Assembly (NCBI RefSeq): GCF_000271845.1
Contig: NZ_JH719395.1
Span: 1,732,146 to 1,796,145 of the forward strand
Source: Rhizobium leguminosarum bv. trifolii WSM2297
GTDB lineage: Bacteria > Pseudomonadota > Alphaproteobacteria > Rhizobiales > Rhizobiaceae
Reading direction: 5' to 3'
Length of the DNA stretch: 64,000 nucleotides
The notes under the pieces are model-generated. The model ran no database searches. It had not been told where the DNA came from and saw only the letters and a program-made list of their open reading frames with translations. The stretch's first letter is position 1. Each line of letters begins with the position of its first letter. Both the position numbers and the translations under genes were made by a program. Shown here in pieces: positions 9,019 through 19,171 of this stretch.

Positions 9019-9399
9019 ATGAAATCCGTGAAATTCCTGTCCGTCGTGGCCGCCGCAGCCCTCGCCGCAAACGCTTCTTTCGCGGCCGCTCCTGTCAAGG
9101 AAGTGGAATCCGCCAAGGGCAAGGTTCTTGCCGGCGAAAACGGCATGACGCTCTACACCTTCAAGAAGGACGCCAAGGGCGTTTCCAACTGCAACGACGA
9201 TTGCGCCAAGAACTGGCCGCCGCTGATGGCCGCTTCCGGTGCCAAGGCCGATGGTGCATATTCGATCATCGACCGCAAGGATGGCACGAAGCAATGGGCC
9301 AAGGACGGCATGCCGCTTTATTACTGGGTCAAGGACAAGAAGATGGGCGACATCACCGGCGATGGCGTCGGCGGCAACTGGGACCTTGCCAAACCTTGA
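9019..9399 (+). CDS. Secreted YxFxxD-repeat protein (COG4315-type)
   Basis: The 126-residue product has a signal peptide (residues 1-23, MKSVKFLSVVAAAALAANAS). Two copies of the COG4315 signature follow: MTLYTFKKDAKGVSNCNDDC and MPLYYWVKDKKMGDITGDG, each with Y-x-aromatic-xxD. The central NCNDDCAKNWPPL carries a conserved cysteine pair. Family members are exported proteins of unknown function. There is no lipobox cysteine, so this one is probably soluble and periplasmic. The start at 9019 follows GAGGAGAGACATC. It precedes the ECF sigma gene by 49 bases on the same strand and may be co-transcribed or a target of that sigma factor. Confidence 0.85.
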   Translation: MKSVKFLSVVAAAALAANASFAAAPVKEVESAKGKVLAGENGMTLYTFKKDAKGVSNCNDDCAKNWPPLMAASGAKADGAYSIIDRKDGTKQWAKDGMPLYYWVKDKKMGDITGDGVGGNWDLAKP

Positions 9400-9448
9400 T
9401 CACAGGAGCCTTGATTGCAGGGGCCTTGATCATCAGAAAGCGGCTGGC

Positions 9449-9964
9449 GTGAAAACACCCGCACCCGAAAGTTTCGAGGGCCAGATCCTGGCCCTCCTCC
9501 CCTCGCTCAGGCGCTATTCGCGCAGCCTGACGCGGTCGGATGCCGATGGCGAGGATCTGCTCCAGGACTGTGTCGAGAAAGTGTTGGCGCGCCGCGGCCA
9601 ATGGCGCGGCCTCAACCTGCGCGGCTGGGTCCTGACCATTATGACCAATCTCTACCGCAACGGGCGGCGCGGCAGGGCGCGCGACGGCCTGGTCGAGCTT
9701 GACGCCGCCGGGGATATGGCCGCTCCCGAGCCGCCGGCCGATCCGCTGGAGCGCGCGCGGCTCGATAACGCATTGAACAGCCTTTCGGAGGAGCACCGCG
9801 CCGTGCTGATGCTCGTGGTCATCGAAGGATACTCTTATAGCGAGGTTGCCGCTTCCCTCGACATTCCGATCGGCACCGTCATGTCCCGGCTGTCACGCGC
9901 CCGTCAGCGCGTCGCCGAGCGGCTGAAGGCCGACAACGTCATTACGCTTCGGAGACCGAAATGA
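9449..9964 (+). CDS. ECF RNA polymerase sigma factor
   Basis: The 171-residue sigma-70 family ECF factor has region 2 at about residues 10-75 (DADGEDLLQDCVEKVLARRG) and region 4 at about 110-160 (LSEEHRAVLMLVVIEGYSYS, then EVAASLDIPIGTVMSRLSRA). The likely start is GTG at 9449; an in-frame stretch upstream is open but overlaps the previous gene. It overlaps the anti-sigma gene by ATGA (9961-9964), indicating translational coupling. The small secreted protein upstream is a candidate regulon member. Confidence 0.9.
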   Translation: MKTPAPESFEGQILALLPSLRRYSRSLTRSDADGEDLLQDCVEKVLARRGQWRGLNLRGWVLTIMTNLYRNGRRGRARDGLVELDAAGDMAAPEPPADPLERARLDNALNSLSEEHRAVLMLVVIEGYSYSEVAASLDIPIGTVMSRLSRARQRVAERLKADNVITLRRPK

Positions 9965-10743
9965 ACGAAGCCAACCCGATCGTCACCGAAGCCGATCTTC
10001 ACGCTTATGCCGACGGCCAGCTGCCGGAAACCGCACGTGCCCGCGTCGAGGCATTCCTTGCGGATAATCCCGACGAGGCGGCGATGGTCGCCGAATGGCA
10101 GGCGCAGAGTAGCGGCATCCGGTCGCTGTTTTCAGGCTACGAGCAGGCGAAGGACACCGACCCCCTGCTCGTCGCCCACACACGCGCCGTCTCCTCTACA
10201 CCGAAACGCTGGGCGATCGCCGCCGCGGCCCTCGTCGTCTTCGCGCTCGGCGGCGTCAGCGGCCATTATGTCCCCACACTGCTGGAAAGGCCGGACCTGC
10301 AGCTTGCCAGCTCCGAAAGCCTGCCGAAACAGGCCGAGACAGCGTTCATGGTCTACGCCGCCGAGGTTCGTCACCCGGTCGAGGTCTTTGCCGACGAAGA
10401 GGCCCATCTCGCCACCTGGCTCGGCAAACGCCTGGCGATCCAGAACCTGAAGATCCCGAACCTGCAGCCGCTCGGTTTCAAGCTGGTCGGCGGGCGCCTG
10501 CTGCCGGTCGATGGCAGGCCGGGCGCCATGTTCATGTACGAGAACCAGGGGGGCGAACGCCTGACCGTCATCGTCGGCCGCAACACCGAAAACCGCACGA
10601 CGAGCTTCCGCTTCGCCTCCTCGGGCAATATCGAAACCTTCTACTGGATCGACGGCGAACTCGGTTATGCCGTTACCGGCGAGATCACGCGTGAGACGCT
10701 GCGCGGTGTTGCCGAGGAGTGCTACAGGCAGTTTCCGTCGTGA
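9961..10743 (+). CDS. Transmembrane anti-sigma factor
   Basis: The 260-residue protein has an N-terminal cytosolic anti-sigma domain at about 1-75 (VTEADLHAYADGQLPETARA). One membrane helix lies at about 82-100 (WAIAAAALVVFALGGVSGHY), followed by a periplasmic domain. It lacks the HxxxCxxC zinc motif of ZAS anti-sigma factors. It overlaps the ECF sigma stop by 4 bases, which together with the topology supports the assignment as that factor's membrane partner. The periplasmic domain presumably receives the signal; which signal is unknown. Confidence 0.87.
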   Translation: MNEANPIVTEADLHAYADGQLPETARARVEAFLADNPDEAAMVAEWQAQSSGIRSLFSGYEQAKDTDPLLVAHTRAVSSTPKRWAIAAAALVVFALGGVSGHYVPTLLERPDLQLASSESLPKQAETAFMVYAAEVRHPVEVFADEEAHLATWLGKRLAIQNLKIPNLQPLGFKLVGGRLLPVDGRPGAMFMYENQGGERLTVIVGRNTENRTTSFRFASSGNIETFYWIDGELGYAVTGEITRETLRGVAEECYRQFPS

Positions 10744-10746
10744 CGA

Positions 10747-11118
10747 TCAGCGCAACGGATCGTTGGCAAGTTCGATCGGCTGCCCGTGCGGCGTGGCTTC
10801 GGCGGCCCGCTGCCAGCTCTGCTGCAGGTCGAGAATGACGGATGCATCCGCCATGCCGCGGCTGACGAGCAGTTCGCAAAGGGCCGCCACCCAGCAATCG
10901 AAATAATCGCTGCCATCTTTAGCGCGGCCGGGCTTATGCAACTCCTTAGACAGGGTCTCAGCCCATTCGCCCCAGGCGAACAACCCCTTCTCATGCAGAT
11001 GCACAGTCATGGCGAAAGCGTCCGCCGCCCAAGGCTCGGGAAAAACCGGATCACCCTCCGGCGACCTCGGCAAACCTGGTGATTGCGCCAACTGAGACGG
11101 CGTCTCACAAACGCTCAA
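10747..11118 (-). CDS. Nitrile hydratase accessory protein
   Basis: About 123 residues, matching the nitrile hydratase activator/accessory family, which resembles the beta-subunit N-terminus. Typical stretches are EPWAADAFAMTVHLHEKGLF and WGEWAETLSKELHKP, then YFDCWVAALCELL. It assists metal insertion into the alpha subunit. The likely start is TTG at 11118, overlapping the beta-subunit 3' end by 14 bases; an upstream in-frame ATG at 11136 is possible. It is third in the operon alpha-beta-accessory and converges on the anti-sigma gene, 3 bases away. Confidence 0.85.
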   Translation of the reverse strand: MSVCETPSQLAQSPGLPRSPEGDPVFPEPWAADAFAMTVHLHEKGLFAWGEWAETLSKELHKPGRAKDGSDYFDCWVAALCELLVSRGMADASVILDLQQSWQRAAEATPHGQPIELANDPLR

Positions 11119-11764
11119 GATAGCTCTCCCACGCATCGATGGACACCGTCAGCGACGGATCCGCTCCCTCACCCCAGATCTCACCGCCGCCGAAGACGAC
11201 CGTATAAAGCCACTGCGGATTCTCGCCTCTGCCATGCGCATTGTCGTCGGGGAAGACGAAAGCCCCTTGCACCGCCTCGACGACACCCGTCTTGGCGCGC
11301 GCATAACGCGGCAGCCGCGTATGGGTGGCCGGATTGAAATTCTTCGTCCTCACCGTCTCGCCGACCGCAAAGCGCGGTGCGGTTTCGACAGGACGATCGC
11401 AAGGCCCACCTTTCGCCAGGGCGCCCGGCACCATCTCCGCCTTCAGCACCCGTTTCGGCACCGCGCCATCCTGCAGCTTTCGCCCGGACAGCAGCTCCTC
11501 GCGCGTCGCAAAAACATGCCGCGCAAGCAACGTCGAGACACCACGGATCCAGATCTCGTAATAGCTGGCGGCAAGATAATCGGCCGGCGGAATGTTTTCG
11601 CGCGCATGCCGGCTTTCATCGATCGTCCATGCGCCGAAGGCACCGCAGGAAAGCGTGATGCCGAGTGCCCGCTTTTCCCATTCGGCATGGAAACAGGGTT
11701 CGTCCTTTTCGGGCGCGACGGGCCCGAAGCCCATCTGCCCGCCGAGATCGTGCGGTCCGTTCAT
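11105..11764 (-). CDS. nthB: Nitrile hydratase beta subunit
   Basis: The 219-residue product starts [16 protein letters not shown], the characteristic beta-subunit N-terminus. It contains [16 protein letters not shown] and the C-terminal SH3-like barrel ([20 protein letters not shown], then [16 protein letters not shown]). With the alpha subunit it hydrates nitriles to amides in the cytosol. ATG at 11764 overlaps the alpha stop by ATGA. The beta subunit contributes two arginines to the active site; several conserved arginines are present. The gene symbol follows common use. Confidence 0.95.
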   Translation of the reverse strand: MNGPHDLGGQMGFGPVAPEKDEPCFHAEWEKRALGITLSCGAFGAWTIDESRHARENIPPADYLAASYYEIWIRGVSTLLARHVFATREELLSGRKLQDGAVPKRVLKAEMVPGALAKGGPCDRPVETAPRFAVGETVRTKNFNPATHTRLPRYARAKTGVVEAVQGAFVFPDDNAHGRGENPQWLYTVVFGGGEIWGEGADPSLTVSIDAWESYLERL

Positions 11765-12420
11765 GGAAGAACCTCGGGGCTGCCGGTAGCCGAGACCTTC
11801 GGGGTGCCGGCAACTGCCGTGCCTATCATCGCATCGCGGCTGACGAGACCAGCAAGCGCCGCCTCGTCCATGCCTTCCGTGCCTTCCGGCCGCTCCGGGA
11901 TAACGAGATAACGCAGCTCCGCTGTCGAATCCCAGACGCGGATCTTCTTCGCCTCGGGCAACGTCAGCCCGAATTCGGCAAGCACACCGCGCGGATCGAT
12001 GACGGCGCGCGAGCGATAGGCCGGCGCCTTGTACCAGACCGGCGGCAGGCCGAGCACCGACCAAGGATAACAGGAGCAGAGCGTGCAGACGATCAGGTTA
12101 TGGGTCTCAGCCGTGTTGAAGACGGCGCGCATATGCTCGCCCTGCCGGCCGGTATAACCGAGGCTCGCAATCGCCGCCGTCGCATCGCGCTTCAGCCAGT
12201 CGGCGAAATCGGCATCGCTCCATGCTTTGGCGACGACATGCGCGCCATTCCGCGGCCCCACCTTCGTCTCATAGGTCTCGACAATCGCGTCAATCGCCGC
12301 CGGATCGATGAGACCTTTCTCCGTTAGCAGCGTTTCCAGCGCTTTTACGCGGGCCTGCATGTCGGAGTAGTGGTTGTCGTGGTGGTGCTCGTGATGGTCG
12401 TCGTGGTCATGGTCGTGCAA
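11761..12420 (-). CDS. nthA: Nitrile hydratase alpha subunit with histidine-rich N-terminus
   Basis: The 219-residue product carries the metal-claw motif [17 protein letters not shown], whose three cysteines and serine bind low-spin Fe or Co. CTLC with threonine is the pattern usually linked to cobalt enzymes, while iron enzymes usually have CSLC, so cobalt is inferred. The start is taken as TTG at 12420 behind GGGAGGATATCGCC, giving an N-terminus of about 20 residues that is mostly His and Asp. That extension may bind metal ions. It is first in the operon with the beta and accessory genes. Function: nitrile to amide hydration. Confidence 0.94.
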   Translation of the reverse strand: MHDHDHDDHHEHHHDNHYSDMQARVKALETLLTEKGLIDPAAIDAIVETYETKVGPRNGAHVVAKAWSDADFADWLKRDATAAIASLGYTGRQGEHMRAVFNTAETHNLIVCTLCSCYPWSVLGLPPVWYKAPAYRSRAVIDPRGVLAEFGLTLPEAKKIRVWDSTAELRYLVIPERPEGTEGMDEAALAGLVSRDAMIGTAVAGTPKVSATGSPEVLP

Positions 12421-12486
12421 GGCGATATCCTCCCGGAACCGCAGACAGGCGGCGTCCGTTTCTTCTCTCGGCGGCGGCCGGGACAC

Positions 12487-12650
12487 CCCTTCTACCCAGC
12501 GGGGAGAAGGTGGCCCGAAGGGTCGGATGAGGGGGCCGCAGGGCACACCATTCATTGTTGCCCTTCGCTTACGCTCCGTGCATTCGCGGCTTTGCCGCTC
12601 CCCCCCTCATCGGCCTGCCGGCATCTTCTCTCCGCTGGGGAGAAGGGGAA
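12487..12650. repeat. RIME-like palindromic intergenic repeat, copy 1
   Basis: The ends are inverted copies of the core CTTCTCCCCxGCGGGGAGAAGG, at 12488-12510 and 12625-12648. Both are followed inward by GGATGAGGGGGC-like arms, and the middle is tgccc..gcggctttgccgctc. This matches the Rhizobium-specific intergenic mosaic elements known from R. leguminosarum relatives. Two further copies lie at 16162 and 24062. Confidence 0.8.
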
Positions 12651-12760
12651 TCGTGGCAACGTCTCACTCCGCAAAAACGTCTTCTCTCCTCTTTCTATCA
12701 TACACCACAACTCCGCCAAGCCCTCCTATCCGCCTCAAACTTTTCCGCTAATCTCCCGCC

Positions 12761-14036
12761 ATGAACATTCTGATTCTCGGCGCAACCGGCTTCATTGGCT
12801 CCGTCGTCGCGGCCCGGCTCGTCGCCGATGCCCACGTCGTGACGGGGCTTGGCCGCAATCCCGCGCGTGCCCGTCTGAAGCAGCCGGCGATCGACTGGCG
12901 GCGCGCCGATCTGTCCCGCATGACGAAGCCCGAGGACTGGCACGAGCTCCTCAAGGATCAGCACGCCGTCGTCAATTGCGCCGGCGCCCTGCAGGATGGC
13001 CTGTCGGACGATCTGGCGGCCACGCAAGCCGAGGCGATGCTGGCGCTCTATGCCGCCGCCAAACGGACATCGCAGCCTCTGCTCGTGCAGATATCGGCAA
13101 GGACGGCGGGAGCGGCTGGAGATCTGCCCTTCCTCGCCACCAAGCGGTGGGCCGACGAGGCGCTGGTGGCAAGCGGCCTGCCTCATCTCATCCTCCGCCC
13201 TGCCCTCGTTCTCGGCCGCAATGCCCATGGCGGCTCGTCGCTGCTCAGGGCGCTTGCCGCCTGTCCGCTGGCGCTGCCGCTCGTCCATGCCGACAGTCCG
13301 GTCGAAACGCTTTCGGTGGACGATGTGGCGGAAGCCGTGTCGCAAGCGGTCACAGGTGGCCTCCGCGGGGATGTCAATCTTGCCGCCGGCGAGGTGCTGA
13401 CGCTCGCCGATCTCGTGCGTCTTCACCGGCAATGGCTGGGCCTGCCGCCCGCCCGCGTCTTTTCCCTTAGCCCGTGGCTTGCGAGGCCGGTGACCCGGTT
13501 TGCCGATTTGGCGGGGCTGCTCGGCTGGCGTTCACCGCTGCGCTCGACGGCGATGACCGTCATGTCGGAGGGCATACGAAGCGCTAAAGGCGAAAAGCGG
13601 CCTGACCGCGACATCGGCGGCGGCAACCCTCTCGGCCAATCCCTCCGGCGTGCAGGATCTCTGGTTTGCCCGGCTCTATCTTCTGAAGCCGCTCGTCATA
13701 TCAGGCCTCTCCACCTTCTGGCTGCTCTCCGGCCTGATCCCGTTGCTGGCGCTGGAGAATACATCCGCCCACTTCCTGCCGTTCATGCCGGAGACGGCGG
13801 CAACGGTGCTGACGCTTGCGACCTGCCTCATAGACATCGCGCTCGGCGCTGCCGTGCTTGTCCGACCACTGGCCAAACGCGCCCTTCTCGGCATGCTGGC
13901 CGTCTCTTTCGCCTATCTCATCGGCGCCAGCCTGCTCGAGCCGGCGCTCTGGCTCGATCCGCTTGGCGTCCTCGTCAAGGTGCTGCCGTCGATCCTGCTG
14001 ACGCTGACAGCCCTTGCCACCCTGGATGAACGTTGA
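12761..14036 (+). pseudogene. SDR (NAD-dependent epimerase) fused to DoxX-like membrane domain, frameshifted
   Basis: The N-terminal ~270 residues are an extended SDR with the motif GATGFIGSVVAARL at the start, and are open to about 13573. The coding signal then continues one frame away as EALKAKSGLTATSAAATLS and a DoxX/DUF4345-like membrane domain (MQDLWFARLYLLKPL, then four helices) ending at 14036. A two-base deletion at GGGCATACGAAGCG (expected ATACGCGAAGCG) would explain it. Known homologues have exactly this SDR-DoxX fusion of about 425 residues, so one gene is likely. Either a real mutation or a sequencing indel. The stop overlaps the next start (TGATG). Confidence 0.8.
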
Positions 14037-14512
14037 TGCTGGAACAATGGCTGCTGCTTGCCCATGTCGTCGGCGCGACGGTGCTCTTCGGTACCGGCGC
14101 CGGCATCGCCTTTTTCATGGTGATGGCACATCGCACGCGTGATCCTATCCTGATCGCCCATGTCGCCGGAACCGTCGTCGTTGCCGATACGATCTTCACT
14201 GCCACCGCCGCCATTTTCCAGCCCGTGACCGGATATCTACTGGCGCGCTCGATCGGCTGGCAGCTGTCGGAAGGCTGGATCGCCCTGTCGCTGCTGCTTT
14301 ATATCGTCACCGGCCTGTTCTGGCTGCCGGTCGTCTGGATCCAGATCCGGCTTCGCGATCTCGCCCGTGCTGCCGCGGCATCGACAAGCGCCCTGCCGTC
14401 CGCCTATTTCAGTCTCTACCGCATCTGGTTCGCCTTCGGCTTTCCAGCCTTCTTCGCTGTCGTCGGCATTCTCTGGCTGATGCTGACGAAACCGGCGATC
14501 TCCCTATTTTAA
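14036..14512 (+). CDS. DUF2269 integral membrane protein
   Basis: The 158-residue product has four hydrophobic helices: about residues 4-26, 42-66, 82-104 and 130-152. The pattern MLEQWLLLAHVVGATVLFGT fits the DUF2269 family. Function is unknown. The start overlaps the stop of the SDR-DoxX gene as TGATG, which suggests translational coupling, and homologues of the two genes commonly travel together. It converges with the LysE gene with a 9-base overlap of 3' ends. Confidence 0.85.
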   Translation: MLEQWLLLAHVVGATVLFGTGAGIAFFMVMAHRTRDPILIAHVAGTVVVADTIFTATAAIFQPVTGYLLARSIGWQLSEGWIALSLLLYIVTGLFWLPVVWIQIRLRDLARAAAASTSALPSAYFSLYRIWFAFGFPAFFAVVGILWLMLTKPAISLF

Positions 14513-15097
14513 CATCGGCCAGAGGCTCGCCACCAACAGCACCGCCATGCTGATATTGAACCATTTCAGCCGCATCGGATCGGAAAGCCATTCCCTCAGC
14601 GCCGAGCCGAAACCTGCCCAGGTGGAAACGCTCGGTACATTGACTGCGGCAAAAGCCAGGCCGACGATGAGCACGCTGACGAGATAGAGCTCAGGATTGG
14701 TATAGGTCGCCATCGCCGTGACCGCCATCACCCAGGCTTTCGGATTGACCCACTGGAAGGCGGCCGCCGAAAAGAACGACATCGGCTCGACGCCGCTGCG
14801 GCCTTCGCTGAGCGACCGCGACGAGGCGATCTTCCAGGCGATCCAGACGAGATAGGCGCCGCCGGCAAATTTCAGCACCGTATAGGCGACAGGCACCGTG
14901 TGCAGCAGTGCGCCGAGACCGAGGCCGACGCCGATGAGCAGCGAGAAGAAGCCGACGCCGATGCCGAACATATGCGGGATCGTTCTGCGGAAGCCGAAAT
15001 TCACGCCCGATGCGAAGAGCATCATATTGTTCGGCCCCGGCGTGATCGACGTCGTGAAGGCAAAGACTACGAGGGCGAAAAACGTATCCAGCGGCAT
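14504..15097 (-). CDS. LysE-family amino-acid exporter
   Basis: The 197-residue inner-membrane protein has about six hydrophobic segments. It carries the LysE/RhtB signature near the N-terminus (FTTSITPGPNNMMLFASGVN) and the conserved FQWVNPKAWVMAVTAM stretch at about residues 115-130. Family members export amino acids or related metabolites; the substrate is not predictable. There is no adjacent LysR partner. The start is the first ATG, giving MPLDTFFALVVFAFTTSITP. Confidence 0.9.
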   Translation of the reverse strand: MPLDTFFALVVFAFTTSITPGPNNMMLFASGVNFGFRRTIPHMFGIGVGFFSLLIGVGLGLGALLHTVPVAYTVLKFAGGAYLVWIAWKIASSRSLSEGRSGVEPMSFFSAAAFQWVNPKAWVMAVTAMATYTNPELYLVSVLIVGLAFAAVNVPSVSTWAGFGSALREWLSDPMRLKWFNISMAVLLVASLWPMLK

Positions 15098-15251
15098 GAA
15101 ACCTCCCGGGGACCGGCCATTCTTCCTGGCTGGTTTTATTTAGGTCAATCTAACTGTCCTAAATTGCTGATGCCATTACATCATTGTCATGGTGACAGGA
15201 TTACTTGAAAGATAAGAATTGGCCCCAATCTCCTGCAAAATGGAAAAGATC

Positions 15252-16100
15252 ATGCAAGACGACCCGATCCCGACAATCACCTTCCCGAACGGCGCGCAAG
15301 TGCCGGCGCTCGGCCAGGGAACTTGGGCCATGGGCGAGGATGCCGGCCATGCGAGCGCCGAGATCGAAAGCCTCAGGGCCGGCATCGATCTCGGCATGAC
15401 GCTGATCGACACCGCCGAAATGTATGGCGACGGCGGCGCCGAGGAGATCGTCGGCCAGGCAATCACGGGACGGCGCGACGAGGTCTTCATCGTCAGTAAG
15501 GTCTATCCCTGGAATGCCAGCCTGAAGGGCACGATCGAGGCCTGCGAGCACAGCCTCGAACGGCTCGGCACCGACCACATCGATCTTTATCTCCTGCACT
15601 GGCGCGGCAACTATCCGCTCGCCGAGACGGTCGCGGCCTTCGAGATGCTGAAGGCATCCGGCAAGATCGGCGCCTGGGGCGTCTCCAACTTCGACACCGA
15701 CGACATGGAGGAATTGCTTGGCGTGCCCGATGGCGCCAACGTCGCCGCCAATCAGGTGCTCTACAATCTCTCCCGCCGCGGCGTCGAATTCGACCTCTTG
15801 CCCTGGTGTCAGAGCCGGGGCATTCCCGTTATGGCCTATTCGCCGATCGAGCAGGGACATATCCTGCACCATCCCGAGCTTATCCGCATCGCCAAGGCCT
15901 ATCAGGCGACACCCGCCCAACTGGCGCTCGCCTTCCTGCTCGAACGCGACGGCGTCATCGTCATCCCGAAGACCTCAAATGTCGAACGCGCGGCTGAGAA
16001 CCGCGACTGCGTCTCACTCGATATCACCGATGAGGACTGGCAGGCACTCGACGCCGCCTTCCCGCCGCCGGCAAGGAAAAAGCCGTTGGAGATGCTGTGA
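15252..16100 (+). CDS. Aldo/keto reductase
   Basis: The 282-residue TIM-barrel NADPH-dependent oxidoreductase shows the AKR catalytic tetrad. D and Y lie in [20 protein letters not shown] at about residue 50, K in [11 protein letters not shown] at about 79, and H in [10 protein letters not shown] at about 112. The C-terminal NADPH motif is [16 protein letters not shown]. Length and motifs fit the AKR3/5-like bacterial group (2,5-diketo-gluconate reductase-like), and the substrate is unknown. The start at 15252 ([11 protein letters not shown]) gives the canonical N-terminus; upstream in-frame ATGs are less likely. A RIME repeat follows. Confidence 0.92.
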   Translation: MQDDPIPTITFPNGAQVPALGQGTWAMGEDAGHASAEIESLRAGIDLGMTLIDTAEMYGDGGAEEIVGQAITGRRDEVFIVSKVYPWNASLKGTIEACEHSLERLGTDHIDLYLLHWRGNYPLAETVAAFEMLKASGKIGAWGVSNFDTDDMEELLGVPDGANVAANQVLYNLSRRGVEFDLLPWCQSRGIPVMAYSPIEQGHILHHPELIRIAKAYQATPAQLALAFLLERDGVIVIPKTSNVERAAENRDCVSLDITDEDWQALDAAFPPPARKKPLEML

Positions 16101-16161
16101 TCTCCAGCGGCTCGAACTGTTCCACGCCTATCCGATAATATGCCGCAGCATCTCGATTCCC

Positions 16162-16366
16162 TCTTCTCCCCAGCGGGGAGAAGGTGCCCGTAGGGCGGAT
16201 GAGGGGGCCGGCGGCACACCCTCTCCACCTTCATTCCTTACTGCTTCGTCCAAGGAGTTCGCGGCAATGACGAGGAGGAAACGTATCGCCCAATCACGTG
16301 GCCGACGTCGTGCCGTACAGCCCCCTCATCCGCGTGCCGGCACCTTCTCCCCGTTGGGGAGAAGAG
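16162..16366. repeat. RIME-like palindromic intergenic repeat, copy 2
   Basis: Inverted ends CTTCTCCCCAGCGGGGAG (from 16162) and CACCTTCTCCCCGTTGGGGA (about 16340) are followed inward by GGGCGGATGAGGGGGC and CAGCCCCCTCATCCGCGTGC. The middle, roughly 16225-16310, is unlike copy 1. It lies between the aldo/keto reductase and ilvN. Confidence 0.78.
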
Positions 16367-16399
16367 ATATGCCGCGCCAACTCCGTTCCTAATGCAGCC

Positions 16400-16972
16400 T
16401 CACATCCCCTGCGCGCCGCGGTTCATCGCCGCGATGCCGGTGCGGCAGACTTCGATCAGGCCGAGCGGCTTCATGATCGCTACGAACTGGTCGATCTTGG
16501 ACGACTTGCCGGTGATCTCCAGAATGAAGTGATCGATCGTCGCGTCGACGACCTTGGCATGGAAGGCATCGGCAAGACGCAACGTCTCGGCGCGCATCTC
16601 GCCCTCGCCGATCACCTTCACCAGAGCCACTTCGCGCTCGATCGGCCGTTCCTGACCGAGTTCGCGGGCACGCACCGTCAGGTCGACGACGCGGTGCACC
16701 GGCACGATGCGCTCGAGCTGCGCCTTGATCTGTTCCAGCACGTGCGGCGTGCCGCGTGTGACGATGGTGATGCGGGAAAGATGCGCCTGGTGTTCGGTCT
16801 CGGAGACCGTCAGGCTCTCGATATTGTAGCCGCGGCCGGAAAATAGGCCGATGACCCGGGCGAGAACGCCCGGCTCGTTGTCGACGAGAATGGAAAGCGT
16901 GTGGCTTTCGATTGCCGCCGTTTCCGGCGAGATGAAGTAAGCGGACCCCGTGGGCTGTAGGTGTGCGTTCAT
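16400..16972 (-). CDS. ilvN: Acetolactate synthase small (regulatory) subunit
   Basis: The 190-residue protein has an N-terminal ACT domain at about 20-95 (SHTLSILVDNEPGVLARVIG) and the C-terminal regulatory domain (VVDLTVRARELG, then FHAKVVDATIDHFILEITG). It activates the large subunit and gives valine feedback inhibition. It lies 83 bases downstream of the large-subunit gene on the same strand, so they form one operon under the attenuator at 18900-19021. The start at 16972 gives MNAHLQPTGSAYFI, the usual rhizobial N-terminus. This gene is also called ilvH. Confidence 0.95.
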   Translation of the reverse strand: MNAHLQPTGSAYFISPETAAIESHTLSILVDNEPGVLARVIGLFSGRGYNIESLTVSETEHQAHLSRITIVTRGTPHVLEQIKAQLERIVPVHRVVDLTVRARELGQERPIEREVALVKVIGEGEMRAETLRLADAFHAKVVDATIDHFILEITGKSSKIDQFVAIMKPLGLIEVCRTGIAAMNRGAQGM

Positions 16973-17055
16973 GGTCTTGAGTTTCCTCTTCCCTGCCGCA
17001 TAACCCCGAAAATCTGAACCGATTTTCGGAAAGGCTTATGCGCAAATTAAAAATG

Positions 17056-18846
<1,791 letters not shown>

Positions 18847-18907
18847 CTGTCTGTTCCGTTTGATGCTGGGATTTGCGTTTGTGGCCGGAAGCCCGAATTT
18901 CGGGCAT

Positions 18908-18930
18908 AAAAAAAGGCCCCGGAGGAGCCT
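18908..18930 (-). terminator. Attenuator terminator of the ilvBN leader
   Basis: On the minus strand GGCTCC-TCC-GGGGCC is followed by eight T residues. This is an intrinsic terminator lying between the leader peptide and ilvB, as expected for transcription attenuation. Confidence 0.85.
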
Positions 18931-18964
18931 GTCATCTAGCGCATGGGTGGCTACCGCCGGATGG

Positions 18965-19021
18965 TTACACCATCCTGCCCATGCGCTTTCCCACCACGAT
19001 AAGAGCCGTTGCGATTTTCAT
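18965..19021 (-). CDS. ilv leader peptide
   Basis: An 18-codon minus-strand reading frame, MKIATALIVVGKRMGRMV, lies 119 bases before ilvB. Its run of branched-chain codons (I-A-T-A-L-I-V-V) is what a ribosome-mediated attenuator for branched-chain amino acids needs. The codons for the last residues overlap the left arm of a strong stem (GCGCATGGG paired with CCCATGCGC). Stalling at the Ile/Leu/Val codons would free an antiterminator. Identity rests on sequence and position; it is too short for standard gene finding. Confidence 0.88.
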   Translation of the reverse strand: MKIATALIVVGKRMGRMV

Positions 19022-19171
19022 GGTCGGAAGTGATAGACAGAAAATTTCGCAGCGTCAACGCATGCCGCAATAAAAATCCGTTCGCGCTCCTTTACCTCCT
19101 AAAAACCATGCTTGGAAGGTTTTGTTAAAGGATCGGCTTTATTCTTTCCCCCCATTGCAAGGAGTAGCCCT

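Larger units (their letters stand above)
18847..19021 (-). promoter_or_regulatory. ilvBN transcription attenuator
   Basis: The leader RNA has the leader peptide, a 1:2 stem in which GCGCATGGG (about 18976-18984) pairs with CCCATGCGC (about 18939-18947), and the terminator at 18908-18930. When branched-chain aminoacyl-tRNA is low, a stalled ribosome should disrupt the first stem and allow antitermination. The alternative pairing was drawn by eye. Confidence 0.8.

Noticed and set aside
12370..13470. Plus-strand frame with Met/Val repeats opposite the His-rich region
   Set aside because: It is the antisense of the nitrile hydratase histidine codons and the RIME repeat, with no other support.
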